A DNA stretch of 22,120 bases from a virus, in IMG/VR virus record IMGVR_UViG_3300014819_000077, positions 1 through 22,120 of that record. One strand, written 5' to 3'. How positions within the stretch are numbered: the stretch's first letter is position 1; the number at the start of each line of letters is the position of its first letter. Position numbers and translations under genes: made by a program. Shown piece after piece: positions 1 through 4,971 of this stretch. The notes under the pieces are model-generated. The model made no database searches. It worked only from the letters and a program-made list of their open reading frames with translations, and was not told the origin of the DNA.

Positions 1-342
1 AAGGGTAGAATTATTCCGAAAGTAAAGTATGATGATACTCGTGGTGGTCGCAACGCTGCTGTAAATACTCTCAATGAAAACACGCTGGAAGTGCGAGTGT
101 TTAAGGGTTCACTTATACCCGAGCGCGTACTGTCGGCTATTGAGTTGGCGCACTCTGCTGTTGAATACACACGCGACTTAAATGTTATGGAGTCGCAGAT
201 AAAAACAAGTGAGGGAAAGATTAAGTCAGGCGCATTGTCTTGGCTTGCTTTCTGCTCATATGTCTACAAGAACAATGAGAAATATCCCAACCTATTCGCT
301 ACAATGGTTAAGTCCTTTGATAACGATAGCCCAACCGAGTAA
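1..342 (+). CDS. Amidoligase-like protein, C-terminal part (5' end outside window)
   Basis: The reading frame is open from base 1, so only the last 113 residues are visible. They include AAVNTLNENTLEVRVFKGSL, followed by a helical segment (ERVLSAIELAHSAVEYTRDL). An AVN...T.E.R.FKGSL signature is typical, from memory, of the C-terminal part of phage amidoligases (glutamine-synthetase-fold COOH-NH2 ligases), which form amide bonds on peptides using ATP. The catalytic N-terminal part is outside the window, so activity cannot be judged. The next gene is a class II glutamine amidotransferase, a recurrent neighbour of amidoligases in phages, which supports the call. The first in-frame start visible (GTG at 91) is probably internal. 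It could also be an unrelated conserved phage protein. Confidence 0.55.
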   Translation, partial: KGRIIPKVKYDDTRGGRNAAVNTLNENTLEVRVFKGSLIPERVLSAIELAHSAVEYTRDLNVMESQIKTSEGKIKSGALSWLAFCSYVYKNNEKYPNLFATMVKSFDNDSPTE

Positions 343-343
343 G

Positions 344-360
344 TGTACGATAATCGTACA
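344..360. repeat. 17-bp palindrome, copy 1
   Basis: TGTACGATAATCGTACA has perfect 8-bp arms around a single central A. It fills the gap between the stop of the amidoligase-like gene and the ribosome binding site (GAAAGGAAA) of the glutamine amidotransferase gene. It is the first of five near-identical copies, all confined to this plus-strand operon. It could be an operator for a dimeric regulator or an RNA hairpin beside the ribosome binding site. Confidence 0.9.
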
Positions 361-374
361 GAAAGGAAACGACA

Positions 375-1217
375 ATGTGTATGCTCTGCGTAGTTCCACC
401 CAACACTACTCCGTCAAGGGATAAGTTGGAGAACTCAGCACTTAATAATCCGCACGGCTTTGGCTATGCGATAGCAGTTCGCTCGGAAAAGCGTATCCAC
501 TCCTTCCGCACTATGAACGCAGATGAGTGTATCAGCAAGTTCCTTGAGGACCGCGCAAAGTACCCTGAAGGGTACGCTATATGGCACGCTAGGTTCGCAA
601 CTCACGGCTCTAACACGCTGGAAAATTGCCACCCATTTATGGTTGGTAAAGATGAGCGTTCTTACCTTGCTCACAATGGTATCTTGTCCGTTATTGAGGA
701 TAACAAAGACGATATGAGTGATACTCGTATCTTTGCTCAGGACTTGTTGCCTTTTATTGGTGGTGTTAGGTCATTAGATAATAATCAAGTATGGAATATG
801 CTTGAGGACTTTACCACAGGTTCTAAAATTGCTATTCTTACTGTTAATCCTAGTGCCAAGCACGAACTCTATCTACTCCACGAGGAGAAGGGTATGTTAG
901 ATGAGTCAGGTGTGTGGTGGTCTAACGACACCTGTTATCTGACTTCGTGGCAAAGCGCTTACAATAACACTCTTGCTAAACCTTATTCTAATCCTTATCA
1001 AACTACATTTGATGAGGAAGAGACTTTCTTGGAGTGTACTGTCTGCGAGGCTGTGTTTGAGTATTGGGAGGCTATGAAAACAGGCACTGACTCTTGGTGT
1101 AATGTGTGTGGCTCTTGCTTTGAGTGTAAATCGTACAAGTCTGCTTGTATGTGCTATGTACCTAGCAAGTCGTACGATTATCGTACAAAGGAAGGAGTAC
1201 CATCGTGGGGGTGGTGA
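375..1217 (+). CDS. Class II glutamine amidotransferase with C-terminal Cys-rich domain
   Basis: A protein of 280 residues. It starts Met-Cys, giving the N-terminal Cys2 nucleophile of Ntn-type glutaminases after Met removal, which is why ATG 375 is chosen over ATG 381. Other family residues are visible: HARFATHG (71-78), the oxyanion Asn-Gly (101-102) and Asp117. Such domains release ammonia from glutamine and pass it to a partner synthetase. After about residue 215 there is an added cysteine-rich tail (C221, C224, C242, C245, C248, C251, C258, C260) that looks metal-binding and is not part of the core glutaminase fold. The ribosome binding site GAAAGGAAA follows palindrome copy 1. The partner is probably the upstream amidoligase-like protein, giving amide-bond or amidation chemistry on a peptide or cell-wall substrate. 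Palindrome copy 2 is encoded in its last residues. Confidence 0.85.
   Translation: MCMLCVVPPNTTPSRDKLENSALNNPHGFGYAIAVRSEKRIHSFRTMNADECISKFLEDRAKYPEGYAIWHARFATHGSNTLENCHPFMVGKDERSYLAHNGILSVIEDNKDDMSDTRIFAQDLLPFIGGVRSLDNNQVWNMLEDFTTGSKIAILTVNPSAKHELYLLHEEKGMLDESGVWWSNDTCYLTSWQSAYNNTLAKPYSNPYQTTFDEEETFLECTVCEAVFEYWEAMKTGTDSWCNVCGSCFECKSYKSACMCYVPSKSYDYRTKEGVPSWGW
1171..1187. repeat. 17-bp palindrome, copy 2 (inside coding sequence)
   Basis: CGTACGATTATCGTACA differs from the consensus only at the first base and has a central T. It lies inside the 3' end of the glutamine amidotransferase gene, where it encodes S-Y-D-Y-R-T (residues 266-271), and just upstream of the ribosome binding site (GGAAGGAG) of the next gene. 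Confidence 0.85.
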
Positions 1218-1375
1218 ATATGGAAGGTATGTGGGTAAGCGGATTTATAGTCCGAGCAACGGATATAACCTATGGCTTATTTCCTACTGTGGAGGCGGCG
1301 CAAGCGTGGGCAGAGATGATGACTATTCCAGTTATCATTGAAGCGGTGTACACGCCGACATTTAATCGTGGGTAA
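1205..1375 (+). CDS. Small protein of unknown function (56 aa)
   Basis: A GTG start at 1205 lies 8 bases after GGAG and overlaps the end of the glutamine amidotransferase gene by 13 bases. An in-frame ATG at 1220 is the alternative. The product contains GFIVRATDITYGLFPTVEAA, a short strand-rich segment followed by a helix. No family is recognised. It was identified from its ribosome binding site, its position directly after palindrome copy 2, and its overlap with the next gene. Confidence 0.65.
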   Translation: MGVVNMEGMWVSGFIVRATDITYGLFPTVEAAQAWAEMMTIPVIIEAVYTPTFNRG

Positions 1376-1589
1376 GAAGCCGTGGAAGCCTGTACCACCG
1401 ACTCCTTTCTACTTTAGTAAGCGAGCCGAGATGTTTTCCGCTAGTGCTGATAAGGCATTAGCGGAGGGCAGAATAATAGAAAGTTCTGCTCTGATGCTCA
1501 AAGCCATTGAGTATCGTACCCTAGCGGGGCAACTCCCGTTAGAGAAAGAGATAAATGACAACACTATACAACGAAAGGGAGTGCTATAA
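1368..1589 (+). CDS. Small helical protein of unknown function (73 aa)
   Basis: The frame is open from TTG 1338. GTG 1368 is preferred because it overlaps the previous stop by 8 bases and keeps the Pro-rich start KKPWKPVPPTPFYFSKRAEM. ATG 1431, behind GAGCCGAG, is a shorter option. The body is a predicted amphipathic helix (SADKALAEGRIIESSALMLK). No domain is recognised. It is overlapped at its 3' end by the zinc-ribbon gene starting at 1555. Confidence 0.6.
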   Translation: MGKKPWKPVPPTPFYFSKRAEMFSASADKALAEGRIIESSALMLKAIEYRTLAGQLPLEKEINDNTIQRKGVL

Positions 1590-1716
1590 ATGTGGCGTGG
1601 CTCTAGTTGTCCCACGCTATGATGATAGTGCTTATTCGTATTGTCAGGCTTGTGCTTTTTCTAAGTTAGGAGTGTACGATTATCGTACACTTAATACAGG
1701 TGATTATGATAGATAA
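1555..1716 (+). CDS. Small zinc-ribbon protein (53 aa)
   Basis: ATG 1555 follows GAGAAAGAG by 4 bases. The product has two CxxC pairs, ECYKCG (C10, C13) and YCQAC (C30, C33), 17 residues apart, consistent with one zinc ribbon. It overlaps the previous gene by 35 bases and the WhiB-like gene by 11 bases, in different frames. Its C-terminal V-Y-D-Y-R-T is encoded by palindrome copy 3, as in the amidotransferase. The target is unknown; nucleic-acid or protein binding is likely. Confidence 0.7.
   Translation: MTTLYNERECYKCGVALVVPRYDDSAYSYCQACAFSKLGVYDYRTLNTGDYDR
1673..1689. repeat. 17-bp palindrome, copy 3 (inside coding sequence)
   Basis: TGTACGATTATCGTACA has perfect 8-bp arms and a central T; the flanking G and C extend the symmetry to 19 bp (1672-1690). 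It lies in the 3' end of the zinc-ribbon gene and 17 bases upstream of the chosen start of the WhiB-like gene. Confidence 0.9.
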
Positions 1717-2044
1717 TCATATGCCTGTATTCCAAGAAAAAGCACTATGCGCTGACTATCCAGCAGAGTGGTGGTTTCCGCAAGAAGTCGCAGGAACTTC
1801 TACTAAATGGTCGCGTACTCCAGACGCAATGAAGGCTAGGAAAATCTGCGAAGGTTGCCCTGCCCTTATGGAGTGCCGAAATTACGCTCTTGCCTACTCA
1901 GGTCTTGCTGGCATTTGGGGAGGTATGGACTACCAAGAGCGCAGAGTAATACAGAACACACTCGGTATCACGCCCATCTTTATGATGGACACTTATGATA
2001 CAAGAGTGCCAATAAAGACAAATGAGGAGGTATCATTTGATTAA
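1706..2044 (+). CDS. WhiB-family Fe-S transcriptional regulator
   Basis: A protein of 112 residues from ATG 1706, which sits directly after AGGTGA. GTG 1700 and ATG 1721 are alternatives. It has the four cluster-binding cysteines of the Wbl family, C15...C48-x2-C51-x5-C57, and the G-I-W-G-G turn (69-73). Wbl proteins bind a [4Fe-4S] cluster and act with the host primary sigma factor. Phage copies such as mycobacteriophage TM4 WhiB are known to repress host whiB2 and affect septation or superinfection. The stretch after the GIWGG turn (about 74-112) is not the usual strongly basic tail and is acidic at the very end, so direct DNA contact may be weak. It is the best single marker for an actinobacterial host. 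Confidence 0.93.
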   Translation: MIDNHMPVFQEKALCADYPAEWWFPQEVAGTSTKWSRTPDAMKARKICEGCPALMECRNYALAYSGLAGIWGGMDYQERRVIQNTLGITPIFMMDTYDTRVPIKTNEEVSFD

Positions 2045-2159
2045 CAATGATGATGAGTACTTTCCTTATGAAAGCGTAGGAGAACAATTAGCATTTATAT
2101 TTTGGATACTTTACGGAGTATCCACAATTTTTGGACTCTTACTGCTAGTAGCACTATAA
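2037..2159 (+). CDS. Single-pass membrane microprotein (40 aa), TTG start
   Basis: A perfect ribosome binding site (GAGGAGG, 2024-2030) inside the end of the WhiB-like gene stands 6 bases before TTG 2037. The frame overlaps the WhiB-like stop by 8 bases. The product has an acidic N-terminus (NNDDEYFPYESVGEQ) and one hydrophobic segment (about residues 19-40) with an aromatic-rich start. Function is unknown; small membrane proteins of this kind in phages can affect exclusion or lysis timing. The unusually strong ribosome binding site for a TTG start argues that it is real. Confidence 0.68.
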   Translation: MINNDDEYFPYESVGEQLAFIFWILYGVSTIFGLLLLVAL

Positions 2160-2160
2160 C
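2131..2160 (+). promoter_or_regulatory. Possible promoter next to palindrome copy 4
   Basis: TTGGAC (2131-2136) and TATAAC (2155-2160) are 18 bases apart, which would put the transcription start at about 2167, at the left edge of palindrome copy 4. It is inside the membrane-protein gene and comparable boxes were not found at the other palindromes, so this may be chance. Confidence 0.25.
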
Positions 2161-2165
2161 CCTAG

Positions 2166-2182
2166 TGTACGATAATCGTACA
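2166..2182. repeat. 17-bp palindrome, copy 4
   Basis: TGTACGATAATCGTACA is identical to copy 1. It lies in the short gap between the membrane-protein stop (2159) and ATG 2195, directly followed by GAAAGAAAG as ribosome binding site. The layout matches copy 1. Confidence 0.9.
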
Positions 2183-2194
2183 GAAAGAAAGTCT

Positions 2195-2392
2195 ATGGCA
2201 AAGTATGGAAATGTCACAGTCGCATTGGCTGGACAAGATGGAAACGCTTTTGCTATTATGGCAAAGGTATCGGGCGCACTCCGCAAAGGGGGTGCGCCTG
2301 AAAACGAGATAGAAGAATATCTCTCTGAGTCCACAGGAGGAGATTACGATAATCTCGTACAAACTGCTATGAAATGGGTTAATATAACCTAA
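2195..2392 (+). CDS. Conserved small phage protein of unknown function (65 aa)
   Basis: ATG 2195 follows AGAAAGAAAG after palindrome copy 4. The product begins MAKYGNVTVALAGQDGNAF and continues with a helix rich in Ala and Gly, then an acidic segment (PENEIEEYLSESTGGDY). From memory, proteins with this sequence pattern are common in actinophages and other phages, but no function is known to me. It ends in a TAATG overlap with the next gene. A decayed palindrome copy is encoded near its C-terminus (Y-D-N-L-V-Q). Confidence 0.75.
   Translation: MAKYGNVTVALAGQDGNAFAIMAKVSGALRKGGAPENEIEEYLSESTGGDYDNLVQTAMKWVNIT
2344..2361. repeat. Decayed copy of the 17-bp palindrome
   Basis: TTACGATAATCTCGTACA matches the consensus except for a 2-base insertion in the right arm and one changed base in the left arm. 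It lies in coding sequence 31 bases before the next start codon, the same kind of position as the intact copies. It could be a relic, or chance resemblance. Confidence 0.5.
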
Positions 2393-2547
2393 TGTTAGGA
2401 TATACGCGTGAAGAACACGCTAATATGATGAGAGGAATAGCAGACGCTATTCTGATTATGCCCCCTAATATGAAAGAAAGTATAGACCATTTGCGTATGA
2501 CCTTTGATTTTATCGAAGGCTTATTCGAAACAGGTCATATAGAATAA
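2392..2547 (+). CDS. Small helical protein of unknown function (51 aa)
   Basis: ATG 2392 overlaps the previous stop as TAATG, so translation is probably coupled. The product starts MLGYTREEHANMMRGIADAI and is predicted to be almost entirely helical, with many Met residues. No family is recognised. It is the last gene of the plus-strand operon, followed by palindrome copy 5 and the terminator. Confidence 0.65.
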   Translation: MLGYTREEHANMMRGIADAILIMPPNMKESIDHLRMTFDFIEGLFETGHIE

Positions 2548-2548
2548 C

Positions 2549-2565
2549 TGTACGATAATCGTACA
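2549..2565. repeat. 17-bp palindrome, copy 5 (operon end)
   Basis: TGTACGATAATCGTACA is identical to copies 1 and 4. It sits between the last plus-strand stop codon and the terminator stem, with no plus-strand gene after it, so it cannot act only on a downstream start codon. The stop codon of the convergent minus-strand gene begins one base beyond it. Confidence 0.9.
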
Positions 2566-2706
2566 CTAAGCCCTTACCGCTTCGGCGGTAGGGGCTTTTT
2601 TAATGCCTTCACACTCACACCCTTTACAGTATTGGTGTAGTTCTCTAGCCAATAGTTCTTGACCTAGTTCGCGCTTGTGCGTTTCCCACTCGCACGAGGC
2701 GCACAT
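2566..2706 (-). CDS. Small Cys-rich zinc-binding protein (46 aa)
   Basis: ATG 2706 overlaps the previous minus-strand stop as TGATG. The product begins MCASCEW and later has YCKGCECEG, giving C2, C5, C27, C30 and C32, consistent with one zinc-binding site. Its last third is encoded by the plus-strand terminator stem (2568-2597), and its stop (2566-2568) touches that stem. Support comes from the coupled start and the cysteine pattern. It closes the replication operon. Function is unknown. Confidence 0.65.
   Translation of the reverse strand: MCASCEWETHKRELGQELLARELHQYCKGCECEGIKKAPTAEAVRA
2568..2601 (+). terminator. Strong intrinsic terminator of the plus-strand operon
   Basis: A 13-bp stem (2568-2580 with 2585-2597, one G-T wobble) closes on a TTCG tetraloop and is followed by a run of six T (2596-2601). 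It terminates plus-strand transcripts. On the minus strand there is no T-run after the stem, and the stem is coding sequence of the small zinc-finger gene at 2566-2706. Confidence 0.92.
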
Positions 2707-2981
2707 CACGAAAAGTTTGTGTTGGACTCAGGATAGACATTGCCGTTTTCTTGGATAGACTTTGCCGTATCGTCATCTTCTTTAAATAATTCAACAATAC
2801 CTTCGTAGAAGGTGTCGATTAACTCAGCCATAATATATGTTTTGACTGCAAGGTTATGGACCGCCTTGGCTAGGTCATCTAGTACTTTAATAAACTCTGC
2901 ATCTTGTTTTTCAGTCCAACTCTGGTCCTTCAACTTGTTCTCCAAGGTCTCCAGCATCTCTTTCAATGGAGTCTGTTCCAT
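2706..2981 (-). CDS. Coiled-coil-like protein of unknown function (91 aa)
   Basis: The frame is open from 3026, but ATG 2981 directly follows AAGGAGG and is the likely start (MEQTPLKEMLETLENKL). The protein is acidic and mostly helical, with heptad-like spacing over the first 70 residues. It overlaps the 3' end of the sigma-like gene by 71 bases in another frame, which is long for this genome. No family is recognised. It may act with the sigma-like protein given the tight coupling, but this is inference. Confidence 0.72.
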   Translation of the reverse strand: MEQTPLKEMLETLENKLKDQSWTEKQDAEFIKVLDDLAKAVHNLAVKTYIMAELIDTFYEGIVELFKEDDDTAKSIQENGNVYPESNTNFS

Positions 2982-3597
2982 CTTCGTCCTCCTTATAGTC
3001 ACGTTCTTTGCGTGGTCTGCTACCACCTAATATATTTAATAAACTGTTTATAGCGCGATTAACGCGCATACGCGCAGCATCTTCGGATATCTCTAACTCC
3101 AGAGCAAGTGTAGAGTTATCAGCACCGTCTCCGAACCTATGGTAGATGACAATGTATTGTTCTTCTGATATCTTATCTAAAGCCTTTTCAATGTCCGCCA
3201 CCATAGCGAACCAGTTGTTTCCCTCAGAGGCAACCTTTTTGTTGGCTATAAAACCAATGTCGTTCAGCGCTGGAGCAGTTGAATCTCCGCGCAGTACGGC
3301 AGGGAGCAATAACTCTAGAACATTCTTATCATAGTAATAGTTATCTTCTACTCTATAACCTGCAATTTTAGCCTTTTCTCTCTGGCAATAATCTTTAGCA
3401 GCATTACGCAAAGAACGAGCAATTAACTTTACGGATTGTTTATCATCTAATTTTTCCCAAGCCTTAACTTTGTTAGGATGCTCCAAAAACCATACCCATA
3501 ATTCTTGACGGATATCATCAACATCCAACATACGAAACTTACGAGCAAACTCATAACCTAAATGCGCTACAAGATTCTCGTATTTTTCTATTACCAC
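2911..3597 (-). CDS. RNA polymerase sigma-factor-like protein
   Basis: A protein of 228 residues. The first third (GYEFARKFRMLDVDDIRQEL, then WVWFLEH) resembles sigma region 2, and residues about 135-190 (ISEEQYIVIYHRFGDGADNS, LALELEISEDAARMRVNRAI) resemble the region 4 helix-turn-helix of ECF/sigma-70 proteins. The C-terminal 30 residues are highly charged and acidic. GTG 3597 overlaps the upstream stop by 7 bases, with AAGGAGAAG upstream. A phage sigma-like protein could redirect host RNA polymerase to phage promoters. The long linker between the two parts is unusual, so it could instead be a DNA-binding regulator with a sigma-derived fold. Confidence 0.68.
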   Translation of the reverse strand: MVIEKYENLVAHLGYEFARKFRMLDVDDIRQELWVWFLEHPNKVKAWEKLDDKQSVKLIARSLRNAAKDYCQREKAKIAGYRVEDNYYYDKNVLELLLPAVLRGDSTAPALNDIGFIANKKVASEGNNWFAMVADIEKALDKISEEQYIVIYHRFGDGADNSTLALELEISEDAARMRVNRAINSLLNILGGSRPRKERDYKEDEDGTDSIERDAGDLGEQVEGPELD

Positions 3598-4358
3598 TCG
3601 TACACTTCTCCTTCTACTGTGAAGGAACGACCAATGATAGGAACATTTACAGGAACTACGTTACTACGACGAATATACAAAATAGTAAATCCTTGTTGCC
3701 AATTAGCAGAACCAGTGCTTAAGTAATCTGCTTTGTTCAAGTCCATCAAGTGTCCTACTTCAACTCCAAAGAGTCTTGAACTAATCCGTCCGTTGTAACC
3801 GACGTGATAGTGCTGGATACCTTGCCTATGGGTGTGTCCACATATGACAGATAATCCGATACGTCTTGCAAGGTTGAGCGCAGTTCCTCCCGCAGTTTGT
3901 AGAAGACTCCCTTCATCTCCGTGGGCAAGAGCCCATCCTGGGGCAAACTGCCAGATTTTACTGTGATACGTAATATCAAGTTCGCGGTATCTGAGCAACT
4001 CCTCATATTCCAAAGCGCGGAGCCCAGCAAGTGCAGGGGCGTATTTGTCGATGTAATTTCCGATTCTGTCACCGTGATTACTCCTCATAACGTGAAATGG
4101 TTTATCTCCTAAAGCATCTTTAAAACGTTCCATAATATCAGAAGTTTTATCAAGACCTGATTGTAAAGTCTTAGCATACTCTGCTGCTCTACCTTTATTC
4201 CATCGAGATGGTTCAGGACTATCTGCCTCATCGCCTACACAGTAGAGTTCGTTGGGCTCAAAGTTATAGATAAAATCAGTTAATGCGGTAATTGCTCTTG
4301 CATCGTGGCTAGGTGCTTGAATATCTGAAATAACTACAACTCTTTTGAGTTTGCTCAC
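3591..4358 (-). CDS. Calcineurin-like metallophosphoesterase
   Basis: A protein of 255 residues with the ordered motifs of the family: SDIQAPSHD (11-19), GDEAD (42-46), SNHGDR (93-98), AHGDEG (145-150) and CGHTH (173-177). Two metal ions are expected at these Asp, Asn and His residues. Motif I has Gln14 where most members have His (D-x-H), though a His follows at 18. The family hydrolyses phosphomono- or diesters; nucleotide or DNA-end processing is the likely role in a replication module. The start overlaps the previous gene as ATGA. Confidence 0.87.
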   Translation of the reverse strand: MSKLKRVVVISDIQAPSHDARAITALTDFIYNFEPNELYCVGDEADSPEPSRWNKGRAAEYAKTLQSGLDKTSDIMERFKDALGDKPFHVMRSNHGDRIGNYIDKYAPALAGLRALEYEELLRYRELDITYHSKIWQFAPGWALAHGDEGSLLQTAGGTALNLARRIGLSVICGHTHRQGIQHYHVGYNGRISSRLFGVEVGHLMDLNKADYLSTGSANWQQGFTILYIRRSNVVPVNVPIIGRSFTVEGEVYEW

Positions 4359-4663
4359 TTTTTCTTCTTTCGTTTAGGCGCAACCTTTTTCTTAGCACGG
4401 CGCTTGTTCTCCATAGCAATATTTTTGCTTTTGGATACTACGCGGAGATTAGATTTACGGTCATCACCAGCACGACCTTTGTTGTTCTTGTGGTCTACTT
4501 CTTTATTACGCGGAAGAGACTTTCCAGTATCGTCTTCGTAATCAACACGGGCTTTGTTAGAAGAAGTAGTAACAGTTGTACCGTCTTTTTTCTTACGTTT
4601 GAAAACATAAATAGGTCTACCTCCGTTTTGTTTGCTTCCTTTGTAAGGTCCAAATCTTTTCAT
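4355..4663 (-). CDS. HNH endonuclease
   Basis: A basic protein of 102 residues. The beta-beta-alpha metal motif is visible as EVDHKNNKGRAGDD (D57, H58), followed by KSNLRVVSKSKNIAMENK with the expected Asn residues. ATG 4663 is chosen because it overlaps the previous stop as ATGA; ATG 4672 is three residues longer but only 3 bases from AGAGG. The tail after residue 88 is nearly all Lys and Arg, which should bind DNA non-specifically. It could be a packaging-associated or free-standing homing-type nuclease; its place in the replication module does not decide. Confidence 0.83.
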   Translation of the reverse strand: MKRFGPYKGSKQNGGRPIYVFKRKKKDGTTVTTSSNKARVDYEDDTGKSLPRNKEVDHKNNKGRAGDDRKSNLRVVSKSKNIAMENKRRAKKKVAPKRKKKK

Positions 4664-4971
4664 TTGTCCCATTTTCCTCTCAATACGAGCAATCCAATGA
4701 TTGCATAATTTGCCATATCTTTAAACGAATCTTCAAGAGATTCGTGTTGTGGATTTTTTCTAGAATCCACAAGATTATTTATACGGGCTAATTTATCGTG
4801 CATCCTTACACGAAGCCCATTGACTGGACCACCTGGACTATCTGAGATATTCTTTGGTCCGTAATCTTTATGTTTAGAAAGAAGTAAAGTTTCTAGTTCA
4901 GCAAAAACATCATAGACATCTAACTCAAACTTAGAAGGATGTTCTTCTAAAAAGTCATTCTTTTTTGTCAA
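4660..4971 (-). CDS. DUF1599-type (nucleotide-modification-associated, MazG-like) protein
   Basis: A protein of 103 residues from TTG 4971, which stands 6 bases after GGAGG; a GTG at 4989 is less well placed. The pattern LLLSKHKDYGPKNI, then GLRVRMHDKLARINNL, ESLEDSFKDMANYAIIG is that of the DUF1599/Nmad1 family as I remember it, an all-helical fold related to dNTP pyrophosphatases. Phage members are thought to act on nucleotide pools or modified nucleotides. The EDSFKD segment could supply metal-binding acids. Confidence 0.72.
   Translation of the reverse strand: MTKKNDFLEEHPSKFELDVYDVFAELETLLLSKHKDYGPKNISDSPGGPVNGLRVRMHDKLARINNLVDSRKNPQHESLEDSFKDMANYAIIGLLVLRGKWDK

Noticed and set aside
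560-575. Palindrome GTACCCTGAAGGGTAC
   Set aside because: A perfect 7-bp inverted repeat within the amidotransferase gene, but a different sequence from the repeated 17-mer, and present once. Probably chance.
1130-1137. Half-site ATCGTACA; similar half-sites at about 1512-1519, 3598-3604 and 9378-9387
   Set aside because: Only one arm matches the 17-bp palindrome. Those at 3598 and 9378 are explained by coding (V-Y-E-W and the FmdB P-T-Y-D-Y-E motif).
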